NCBI GenBank assembly: GCA_019648995.1
Contig: BLXT01000588.1
Location: 2,786,487 to 2,817,138, forward strand
DNA length: 30,652 nucleotides
Direction: 5' to 3'
Source of the DNA: Plakobranchus ocellatus
Lineage: Eukaryota; Mollusca; Gastropoda; Plakobranchidae
Part shown: in pieces, positions 10,201 to 22,200 of the stretch
How the letters are laid out: each line of letters starts with the position of its first letter
Numbering within the stretch: position 1 is the stretch's first letter
The notes under the pieces: generated by a model
Databases searched by the model: none
What the model was told of the DNA's origin: nothing
What the model saw: only the letters and a program-made list of their open reading frames with translations
Program-made: the position numbers and the translations under genes

Positions 10201-13200
10201 GATTGAAGTACCCGCTGAGCTATATAATCTGAACACATTTATATTAGGCAATCACATTGTTCCACAAAGCTACATTAAAACACTGTGCTGAAAGGACCAA
10301 AAAAATGACATGCTTTACAAAACGGGGAACCCTTGAAAATGAGGTTAAGTTTAGACAAATATAATCTCTATACACGGCAAGACATATTTTATAATGCCCA
10401 ATCTTAATATTGTAGAGGTAGGAGAATGGAAGTTAATTAGTACAAAGAAACTTCGTTGGTGAAAAATAAAACATACAGTTGAAACATGGACAAAAAGAAA
10501 AAGAGAAACTTATGTAATAAGCTCATTTTTCCAGAAATAAGCTAAAAATCGTAAACTACATGTGTTTTCTCACACACAAATTTCATTCTAATTTTTCAAT
10601 TTAAGAAGCAGTCTCATAAAATGAGTTGAGTTGCGGGTCTACAAATGACGATAGAAAGTCTTCCACAATAAAGAAATGAGTGGTTTTAACCCACCTAGTT
10701 GATGGTTTTCAAATCAAGTCCATCATCCAGATAGAAACCCAAACTCATTTTGCGGGACTGCTAAATCGTTATTCAAAGACAAGTAAAGTGGTTAGAATAC
10801 AAAAAAATCCAGGTTTCTGGAGCTTATTTCTGATAACCCAAATAAATTTGTGTTGTCCAAAATACAAAATTTCATTATCAAGAATTCAACCTTTCGGTGT
10901 AGTCTCTTTTAGAACATTTAAATGAGAATAAATCCTGCATCTTCAGCATCAATTATAACAGCACAAAAGCAAAGATGAAAAAATATTCTCTTATAGTGTC
11001 TATGAATGTATTTTCATAAATTTTTATGTATCCAAAAATTTGATGCCACTTACATTTATACTTAAAAATTTCATGAAAATTTCCCTTTTCTGTCTAATCA
11101 CAAAAGCTTATGGGAAAATCTTCAAATTCAGCATAAAAACATATTCTCGTTTCGACAAAGTTGAAATCTTTCTTAATTCTGAACTTATAAGACTAGAAAT
11201 TATGTTTATATCCAAGATTTTTTTCTGTTGCCATGCCAACAGTAATTACAAAAAAAAGTCATTTAGGTTGTTTATATCACTTTTTGGGGCTCATATGTAA
11301 CAGATAAACCCTTTATAAAGGTATCATTTATGAAATAAAGAAAAATCACCCCTCAGTGCCGCACTTGCCCTCAATGGAAATAGCTTTTGTGTATCAAAAC
11401 CTGAATATTTCACACCTTGATCATCTTCATTAAGCTAACGTAACACTTACTCGAGGCAAAGAAACAAGCAGGATGTATGAGAGTTGCTTCATATTTTTTT
11501 TAACAAGGCTTATTTAAGAAAGGGTTGATAGTGATGCACCTTTGGAGAATTGCTCAAATACTTTAGCCTTCAGCATGCCATAAGGTCATAATGCCTTTCA
11601 CCCATATGGTTAGCTCTTTAGCTTTCCCTTATGTAAACAAAATTGCCCAAACATACATAAATACTGTGGCAAATAATTCTTTTTTGGATTCTAAGCCAGT
11701 AAGTCTAGTTACACTGCTGGGCGTGATGTGGTGCTTAGGAATATATGACAGTAGTGTTGGCATACTCTTCAATGGTTGAAATGTGAAGACTAGTCTAGTA
11801 GACAGATGATTGATGGGGTTGACTAAGGCCTTCTGGAACACTAGATTAGTTTACTTGGTTATATTTCTTAGATCTAGCTTTGAAACCTAGATCTAGATTA
11901 CTGATGGCTGATGACTTAAGCTTTTAGACCAGTCAGTAGATTTAAAACAAACTTCTGCAGGAAGCAAAACTACGAGGGACGTCCGAAAAGAAACAGGAAA
12001 AGAAGCATAATTCTTGAACCAATCCATATTTTTTAATTCTGTAATCGGGAAACACCAGTACAACAAATTAACTTTCATGGTGCGCAGTTTCAGCACAATT
12101 CATGAACGCAGGATTGAACACTACTGATTCCAATATGGCTACCCCCATCAAAGAGTGGTCAAAGCTGGAGGTCAGAGCTGTTGTGCGTTTTTTGTTTTCT
12201 AAAGGAACAAAACCTTCTGAAATTCACAAACAAATAGCAGAAACATATGCAGACCTGCCAACCCCAAATTGTTCTCGCAGGAGTATTCACCTCTACTCAC
12301 AGGAATTTAAAAAGTCTCACAGTAATATGTTAGTATACAATTAAATGCACATGGATAAACCGTATTACACCTTAATTATATCCTCGACAATAGACATTCC
12401 ATAACATTTAAGTATAATATATCAGAGGATAATTTATGCATTTTCGACTCTAAAGATGGAAGAAAGTATCTCTCTACTCACTGCCATTTGTCCAATAATA
12501 TCACCATTTATCAAGCCTTAAAGATCTGTAGGCTTAGGGCCTGNNNNNNNNNNNNNNNNNNNNNNNNNNNNNNNNNNNNNNNNNNNNNNNNNNNNNNNNN
12601 NNNNNNNNNNNNNNNNNNNNNNNNNNNNNNNNNNNNNNNNNNNNNNNNNNNNNNNNNNNNNNNNNNNNNNNNNNNNNNNNNNNNNNNNNNNNNNNNNNNN
12701 NNNNNNNNNNNNNNNNNNNNNNNNNNNNNNNNNNNNNNNNNNNNNNNNNNNNNNNNNNNNNNNNNNNNNNNNNNNNNNNNNNNNNNNNNNNNNNNNNNNN
12801 NNNNNNNNNNNNNNNNNNNNNNNNNNNNNNNNNNNNNTCTTGAGAAGGGGTGTTGTGCTTCAGCACGATAATGCGACCCCTCATTCAGCAAACCTTACAC
12901 AACAATGGCTGCAGCGCTACGATTGGGAAATTCTTCCTCATCCTGCCCACAGTTCAGACCTGGCACCCTCTGACTTTCATTTGTTTGGACCCTTGAAGCG
13001 TCATTAAGGAGGCATGGCTTTCGAGACAGAAGATGACCTCATCAGTGAATTGAGGAATTGGTTTGATAATCTTGACATTGATTTCTTTCGAGTGGGTATC
13101 AATTCGCTGCTGTCAAGCTGGCAAAAATGCATCGATCTCCACGGGGATTACGTCGAGAAGTAGTGGAAGAGCGAACTTCAATCTGTGTGAGTTTCAAATT

Positions 13201-16200
13201 TATCTGACCAAAACTCTTTGAGTTATGCTCCTTTTCCTGTTTCTTTTCGGACATCCCTCGTAGCTATGAAGGAATTTCTTGAGAGCAAAGGAGAACGGGA
13301 GGACTGAATTTTAAATTAATAATCACTAAGATAAAAATAAGATTATAAGGTCAAGTATGAAATTCTCAAGAGTTTTTCAAACTTGAGTAACATTAGCCTA
13401 AATTCCCTTCATATGAGGTTGAAAATTAAATTTAAAAAGTTATCCTACAACCACAAAATTCGGTGAAGCTATTACTTCCACTACATAGGCGATTGAATAA
13501 AGTTTCGTCTCTCCTTAGTTAGAAAATGAAAGTAAAAACAACACTACCATAAATGATAAAGCTATTACATAAAAGAAAAGCAGTCCTGTCCATGAGGTAC
13601 AGTTATAAGGTGAAGTAATTCCAGTTTGAGGATGTTTCATTGAGCAACCCTATTTGCACAGAGTCATTTTGAAAACACTGATTTCCTATTTAATGCATCA
13701 AACTAAAGCAGGATTTTTATATGAAATGTGAAAGATTAATACAAATACCTGAATCATCCACAGAAAGTTTGACATGAACATCATTTATCTCCAGTCGCTT
13801 GAAAGATTTGTAAACCAACAATGAGGTGACTGGAGTTTTGCATCTCACAGTGGCTTTGCTGAAGGTCAAAGTAAAAATTGTTATAAAGCATATTATCATT
13901 TACTTTTTCAGAAAACATATTACATTAACTTTTGTTATTACTTTTTTTTATTAAATAAAAAAATGTTTCTCACATTAAGGTTTCTACCTTCTTTTAAACA
14001 TTGAATAATGCTGGCTTAAGATTCACATTAATCAACATTTGATTCTTTTCTTAGCTGAAAAATCACCATAATTATTTGTTATTTTTCAGTACCAAAACAA
14101 AACACCTATAGGCCTACTCCTTAAAACAATGTATATCAAACAAATCTAAAGATTTAATTGTTATTTGCTATGTAATTGAAGATTTTCCAATATTCATTAA
14201 TAAAAAAGCACAACATTAAACATTTTTTATTAATGTGCTGCATGAAAAAATTTCAAATGCCTGCACTGCATTTTCTTTATATAATCAATTCCATTATAAA
14301 CAGCAAAACACCATTTTTTTTTTAGTCTCCAGGTCGGAACTAATTCAGGTAGCAAATCTTAATGTCCAGTTGCGACATCCAGCTTCAGGCTGCAGCCAAC
14401 AGTCCATCAAGAAACAAAATTTTTAGGAGCCTTGGTCTTATCTTGGCATTTCAGGTAACACAATATATTTCAAAATGTTTGAGGGGCTGTGTACATGCAA
14501 TTGACTTATCAGTAAAGGGTTCCAAGTGCTGCTATTTGATGCTTTATAAACATGTCTGAGCAAAGGCTTTGATGTGTCCAGCTGTATCATTCGACAATTT
14601 GGAGACCTCATATTGTGATGACCCTTAAGATGACAAATTCAGACTAAGAATTGTTTGAGACTTGACTGTGCAAGATGCTGATCAAGGCATGCTGATTCAA
14701 TCAATGGAAAGCCGAGATGCTGTTGAGAAGTGTCCAGTTTTAAACGCAACAAGAAGATTTCTTTACTTACAGACTTGGCAATGCTGAATGCAACACAGCA
14801 GTTGACGAAGTTCTCGATGACTGGTTATCATTTTAGAGGCTTGGCAGTCATGATTGCATTGTACTATTTGATGAAGTTCTTGACAATTGATCATCATTTT
14901 GGAGACTTGGCAGGAATGATATCATTGTACTATTTGATGAAATTCTTGACAATTGGTCAACATTTTAGAGGCTTGGGCAGGGATGATGCATTGTACTATT
15001 TGATGAATTTTTTGACAATGGGTCATCATTTCAGACGCTTGGCAGGGATGGTTGCATGTACTGTTTAACAAAGTTCTTGACAAAATGACAGTCTTCGACT
15101 GAAAGGCTTGGCGAATTCATTTAAGTTTTAGATGATAAAGTTTTGACATATGCTCATCACTTGAGAGGCTTGGCATGATGATTGTAATCTGACTCTAAAA
15201 GCTGGTGAAGTTAGGGACAGATACTCATCATTTTAGAGGCGTGACAATGGTAACTGGCATGGAATAGTTGAATGTTCATCATCTTCCACATACTTAAGCC
15301 AGTCAAAACAATTCTCTTCCAGCTTAACACAGCAGTAGATTGGCTAAATGTAAGCATGAAAAAAATGTAGGAAACATAAGTAATACAGTGCCACAATCTC
15401 ACTGCGGCAAGGATGGTTGCACCCAAAGCGGATTGCAGCACTTACTCAATATGAAAAACCAGTTCACAGATTGGCATGTTGACGTGCCATTACTCACCGT
15501 TCATCAGGATTGTCGCTCTCAATTATTTCAATATCTGTGGCAAATGGAAAAAGTGCCCCGACGAAATCTTTAGTAGCTGCCTTGGGCAATTTGTTGAGTG
15601 TGACAATTTTCTCAATGAGTGTCCCTGAAAGCAAATGTGAAGATTGTAGCAGTGTTGAAACCAGATGAACACGACCCAATCGTTAAGGCAGATTTCATAG
15701 CAGCAAGAAGCGTCGAACTTGGATATATCCATTCTGCTTCAAACAAGCAATGATGGGTTTGAACTTACAGCTCCTGTTGCATAAGCCTGTATATGTTGCG
15801 TCAGCAATGCTTTTTTTTCCCCCCACATAAATGAATGCTATAGAAAAAATTTAATTTGCAAAAGGAGTTTAAAGGAAAAAAAAAACATTGCTGAAGTAAG
15901 CTTTGGAGAGGTAAATGCCTTGGAATCTCCAGCAGAGTGAGACATATGCTGTTAGAAGGCCACTGTGCACTAGGAAAACATAAAAGAGCATGACTGTTTA
16001 GCAGAACAATGACAATATTTACCACTATGACGCAAAAGGTCAAAGATGAGAGATGTATCAGTTGCTTGGATGCATTCAAGCCTTGAACTTGATGAAAGGT
16101 ACCATATCATATTAAATGAAAACGACTGTGACAGCTTCTTACGAAATGCACGAAAACGGGAAGTGTCACAGTTTAAGCTGGTGGCTTGATGAGTAGCAGC

Positions 16201-19200
16201 TGTTGTATTTGTGCCATGGATTCAGAAAAGTGCCGACCCCACTCATTTGCAAGCAAAAGCTAAGACAAACATGGCGGTAGTAAAAAATAAACATGGCACA
16301 AGAGAATAATGTAAAAAGTGTACTGATGAATATTTTGCTTGAGGTGGATACAAGATAGATTGTTTCATAAAAATTGTTGTATCAAAGGCTCATCCTAACC
16401 TTTTAAATGCTTTTTAGTCAAAAAGAAAAGTACAGTTTTGACATATAACTACACTGATGTGGTACAATGTCATCCCAGGCCCACATGGCAAAAGCATGAA
16501 ATTTTCTGAAAAAAATTCCAATTGTTGTTTTTTTTTTTCTTAAAAAGTAGTTTGATAATCAAATATATCACACAGAATAGCCACTAACACTGTATCGCCT
16601 TCTTTTTTATGATACTGTGCAGATTAATGGCAGCCACAGTTGCAATAATATTTTTTGTAAAGGTTTAGTGTGATTAAATGTACAAATTTAAAAACCAAAA
16701 AATCTGATTTAGTTTTTATCAATTTTTTTAGAGACTCTAACAAGCAAGTATTTTGCTATGATAAAATGAACTAAGATGTTTCTTACAATTACAGTTCAAC
16801 ACAATGCTTCAAAATAAAAATTCATTGAACTAATCTGATTTTCTTGTTCCAATTCCTTCTTTGTGCCTCTATAATTTCTATGCTTTCATCAAACTTGTTT
16901 GCACTGATAATGCAGATTTGTCAAATTGTTTGCCCACTAGCTGTACCAAAAACAAACTGCAATAAGATTTATAAAATTAGCTCATGTAAAACAATATCTC
17001 TAAAGTGGAATGTCACTTGTATGTCTTACATCATTATATGACCAATAAAGCCAATAAATGGCAACCTACAGATGCACCCACTGCACCCACACTCAGTTCT
17101 CCCCGCAAAAGCATCTCCAGATTGGGCCTATTAAGAGAAACAAGCTTGCAATTGCCTCATCACTGAACATTTACATGTATCCCTTTTCTTATGGATCAAC
17201 GGCAGTCCTAAGCCTGTGACACAGCACTCATAGGCGAAAGACTGTTACCTGTCATACGATATATAAACACACACAACACAATGGAAGTAATTCGCTAATA
17301 GCATTACTGTGCATTTATAATTGGCTACTGCCCTTGAATATTCAAACAAAGCTTGTTGAAAATATTAATTTTCCCTGACGAATTCATAAATCCATGTTCC
17401 GCTGCAAACCTACATAGACGCAGCAAATGACATATGATCATGGCAGTGCTATATCTTAAGCCTACAAATCAAACACTTCAAAACTACTGATTTCCACCAA
17501 AGATTTCACTATAGCTCGAAAAAACTAAATTACTTTTAAAAGGGTGGACAATCATTTACAAGAGTACATCTAGATCTTATTCCTGTCAAGCTCCACCCAT
17601 TTTCCACTCACGGGAAATCATCCACTAAAATAAACCATTTATAAACTAATCAATGCTTTCGAGGGCCTGAAGCAATTTTTAAATCTAATTTTGAAAAGAT
17701 AAGCAGGCCATACTGCCTCAAACCATTTGTACTGTCACATATCTCTAACTTGTCCGTCCCACCTATGTGTTTTACTAAGGGAATATACATAGACTGATTT
17801 CTCCACCTTGTCTTGAACATTTCTACTGTAAAAGAGTTATTTAAAATATGTAGCATCTTGATATTTTAAGATGTCATAATGAATGCCATGCAGAAGAATG
17901 AAGATCATATTTTTTTTTTTTTTGGATCAAGCTCTAAGCTTAAAAAACAAAATGGCAGTGAATATATCCTAGTTCATTTCCTTTCATTGACAGTGGTATG
18001 AGTACCAGAGAATGGAAGAGGTAGAGGAGAGTGATGTGTGCTTAAGACTTAAATTTATGCTACTGTAACTTAAAGTAAGTGTAAGTTCCTTACACATTAT
18101 AAAATACTATTGTTAGAAGTAAAAGTAGTAGTATGGTTGTTGTTGCTATTATCACTTCTACTGTTGCTGTATATATTGTCAAGTAAAATGGTTTGCGCTA
18201 ATTATCTAATGAACAAAATTCAATCCAATATTTGTGTTTAACCTCTATCATTTGAAGATAGACATGTAAAGAAATCATTTAAAATGTATATTAAAAATCA
18301 TATATTCTAAGCATACATTATGCCAATATGTAATGCACGTTGGCCCTATAATTAACAGCTCATGTCTTTAGGTCTAGATCAAGATGATCTGAGTAAAGTA
18401 ATACTATATATAGTGCCATGTTTCAAAGATTAAAAATTTAACATTGTTTCCTACTGTTTTAATAATACAAAGCAGATCAATATCTGGTAATCTTTTTATT
18501 GTTTTTTGTGTGTATATAATGTGTGCTGCACTGCTCCTACGCTTGGATGGTATGCGAAACAAAAGATAGGGTGCAAAAGCATAATTATGTAGTAACTTGT
18601 TACTGCAAAATCAAACAGCTGATTTTGTTTTTCTTTAAAAAAGTTACTTTGAAAAAAGATAGAAAGAAGAAATCAGCTCTGTCACCTTCTAAGTCAAACA
18701 ATCAGCTGCATATCTTGGAAAGTTTATAGGTTTATGTTCAAAAGTATTTTATTACTAGTTTGACAAAATTTAGAATTCCATAATTATATATTAGAGATAA
18801 GGCAAGGCGATGTAAGCTGGTTGTCTTATCAGGGACTTCGATAGCACTCGGCTAAATATTCACAACCATATTACATGAAGTTACATTTTGTTCTTCACTT
18901 TGCATAGTGAGAGACATTAATCTAGATCTTGAATGGAGCCAATTGAAAAAAAAAAAAAAAAATAGTAGAGGGAGGTTGCACACATTTTTCTTTCAGCTAA
19001 AATATTCCATCCAGATTTTCACACCGTGTACACATCACTCTTTGTTTTAAACAATTTTCTTTTAAAAAAAAAACAACCACTAGATAGCAGCCTAACTGAG
19101 AATCAACTCTTGATGCATGTCAACCTCATTTTCAATAGATTAAATGTACACTGGAACCAATAAATGTTATTGTAGAAGAACAAATTTGCTAAGCTTTTCA

Positions 19201-22200
19201 TTTAAAAAATGTGGGGCTTTAGGACCGTAGATATTAACACTATATGAGTCTTGTGGCTAAAGTTAAAAGCCATCTAGCTTTCCATTTCTTTTTGTTTTCA
19301 AACTGAAGATGTGCAATGTTTTTTTTTTTAATCTTTTCATATAGCAAGACTACACAAGCAATTACATTAACACACCAGGAAAGCTCAACAAAGAGTGAGG
19401 AGAGTTCAAAACATTGAGTGTGCTGCAGGCTGACTTCAGCTGTGTAGCTTGGGGTTCACCTCTTCAGATTTCTTTAATGTTGGTAATGTCCAGAGAACTT
19501 TTGCAGCTGCAAAGTTGAAAGGTCAACTTTTGCAAAAAGGCTGTTATACGAGAGAAAAAGCACTCACAGCTGAGGGTTTCCCAAATGCATTTCAAGCGAA
19601 AACAAGATGTTGCTGTAGACGATGTTGAGGCAACATGAGTGATGTTAGGTTCACTTTGGGTCCTTGAACATCTCAAGTCATGAAATTGTAGAGGGCTGGC
19701 CTAACTGACAGATATCTTTACTTCAAAATATATAATTTTTATGATATATCACAGCAAATAAAAAGTTAATTGAACAAAAACTGCAAGTTTTATAAGCGCT
19801 TAGAGCAGAAAGGTAAGGGATTTTCATTTAATTTATGCAATTTTTCAGAATGATTATATCAACGAAAAACAAAAAGTTTGCCTAGAGCAGGAGATATTGG
19901 AAATAATTACTCAAATTGCCATACAAAAGAAACTTACCTTTCTCTCCCTTAGCATCAAATATTTTCTTTGAGAGGAACTTGTCAAACATTAAGAATGCTA
20001 GAAAGAACAAAAGAAATTAGAATCATGAGTTTCTTATTGAATTAAATAAATTTGTTCTACATTTCATCACTGATGAGACAAGTCTTCCAAATATTCTCAC
20101 ACTAAGCTAAAAAATAAAGGGAATTCATCATAGCATTTCTAGTCAAAATATGTAACAACCAATGCAAAGAATTTGGGGGGAAATGCAGCTGAAAAATACA
20201 TGAACTTAGCCTAGCTAGACCAGAAACACATATGAATTCATTATTTTAAAAAAAAAATAAATAAAATGTGTTGCTTTACTTTTACACCTTGATTCATTAT
20301 TGTATTACAATTTATACAGTTCATGAAATCATTATAATATTCATGATTTATGCCTTTGCTTTTGACTTTTGCGTAAGTATGCATGACAAAGACTCTTGCT
20401 TTATCCATTTTATACAAAAGTTTAATGAGAAAGTACCTTTGCATTCTTTTTTGGACTCATCACCATCCTCCTTGCCCCCTGTATCTTTGCGGACAACCTC
20501 AATACTCAAAAGTTTGTGATGAAATCCCATTCGTAATAGCTTGCCGATGATTGCTGCAGTTTCTTTTTGTGTAGCAACGTATAGTTCTGCTTTGCTGATT
20601 AAAAAATGTAAGTAATGTAAGTGTATCAGTTTTACAGATGAATAAAACATCAATATTGACCAATTTTAATTAATACTTGTGATAATGCTAAATTAATTGA
20701 GAATAGTTATAAAACTTTTTTTAAAACCCCAAAAACTGAAAGTTTACTTGTTCATTACCAGATTTTAAGAGTAGAAATCTGACCTTCCTGTTCTGAAAAC
20801 CATACCCAATGTATGCTGCCTTAAATTTGCACATCTTATCTCTCTTCATAGCTCCAGCCAAAAGTTGCTATCACCAAGTGAAGGAAGAACATCAAAAGCA
20901 GAAAATCAAAATAATAAATTTACAAAGAGAAAATGGTTAGGAATATTTTAACAAAACCTTTTCTTTTAATTTTGTAAGGCCCTATGCAACAATGAGATAT
21001 CTCAGTCAGGTGGGATACATGTAATCTTAGTACAAGAATACATGTAAACTACTAAAACATGAGAACTGATATAAAACTTTCTTTAGTTAGCCTTGATTTT
21101 GACATAAAACATTAATTTTACGATGAGCAAACCCAAACCCAGAATTTCAAGGTTTCCAAAATTAAGAAATAAGAAGCTGTGGTTACAAATCCAGCTGCTT
21201 TATCTTATTTGACATATAAACTTAAGTTTTGGTTAAATTGAATTCCTCCCTGGAATGGAATAATTTCTATATCATGCTTCAGATAACTGAATCTGACTTC
21301 AGAAGCCCAAAGTCACCACTGTTTTTGAACATTAGGTAAAATTGGTTCCATTTATTTTTTTTTCTTTTATCAAATGACTATTATGCACTGAATGTTCTGT
21401 AGCCTGCTTGATTAAATGACTCTTTTGAATTAGAAGACAACCTTCCGTTAAAAAGGTGAGGGAATTGATGACAGACAAAACCTTGATGACATCAAAGTAA
21501 GTAAAAGTCCTAAAAAGAAATACCTAAATAGGTTTCACTATTAATCTTAATTTTTCACATTTCATGACCACTTCAGTTAAAGCGGTGCCAACTGTACAGT
21601 CTTGATTAAAGATCAACTGAAAAAAAAGTTTCAAAACTTACTGACAGACTATTTTATTGATATAATAAGTTCATATGTCTTTATAACAGATTTTTTCCTC
21701 CTTGGAAATTACAAACTGACCTGCAATGTCGGACTACTGATTTAACAAAAGCGCACTCTGAGTAGTAAACCTGAGTCCTTTGAAGACAGCTTGTTGAGCA
21801 ATTATACGTAAAGGATCGGTTTTTTAGCCTAAGTTATACGTGAAAGAATTGAAGATTACACACCAGTGACTAGGAAAAATATGCAATGTTTGAATAAAAA
21901 ATAAGAAAATCAATTTTATAATTAAATAGAGGCACTGACAATAAGCTAAACTCAATTAATAGGAATATACAAAACTAATAATTGTGCAAATTTTTGTGAT
22001 GAAAAATAATTTAGGTTCCTAAGATATTGCTGTTTGTAGGCATTATTGTGAAAATGAGCCTTAAAATCTTAAAAAATAAAGGACCTCTGTTTAAGGTCTA
22101 GAATCCGAGTCCTCAAATGAAAAATGAAAAATATCAAAGCATTAGAATGTAGTGATGAATGTCAAATAACTTGGTTTTTTTTTTCTTTTTAAAACTTCAT

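Larger units (their letters stand above)
12135..13163 (+). pseudogene. mariner transposase, interrupted and with a premature stop
   Basis: The N-terminus (from 12135) reads EWSKLEVRAVVRFLF...KPSEIHKQI, the helix-turn-helix start typical of mariner. It is cut at 12250 by a second element. The C-terminal part (12840-13163) has HDNATPHSA, then HPAHSSDLAPSDFHLF. Exactly 34 residues separate the two aspartates, the DD34D catalytic signature. It ends with the usual CID...GDYVEK. A TAA at 13005-13007 interrupts PLKRH/GGMAFE. The central catalytic region with the first aspartate is absent, so no active enzyme is made. Confidence 0.9.
11973..13260 (+). mobile_element. mariner (DD34D) transposon relic with intact inverted repeats
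   Basis: The left end CGAGGGACGTCCGAAAAGAA starts at 11973. The right end, reverse-complemented from 13260, reads CGAGGGATGTCCGAAAAGAA. The inverted repeats run on through cagg, aaaag and agcat with only two mismatches in about 38 bases. TA lies immediately outside both ends (11971-11972, 13261-13262), the mariner target duplication. Inside are the transposase start and C-terminus on the plus strand. The middle is missing, replaced by an inserted repeat and an assembly gap. High terminal identity argues for a fairly recent insertion, despite a premature stop in the transposase. Confidence 0.9.
9521..13748 (-). other. intron 6, containing a mariner relic
   Basis: The donor is GATTCAG|GTATTT at 13748 and the acceptor is before 9520. 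The 4.2 kb is AT-rich. The only recognised content is the mariner relic with its nested insertion and gap (11973-13260), plus a TAGATCTAG inverted pair around 11869-11898. Between 9521 and 11900 I see nothing supportable. Confidence 0.8.

Noticed and set aside
12488-12891. Open frames on both strands spanning the N gap
   Set aside because: They exist only because Ns do not encode stops; the real content is a nested repeat and a mariner fragment.
14730-15068. 112-codon plus-strand frame
   Set aside because: It is the 66-bp minisatellite read in a frame that stays open because 66 is a multiple of three.
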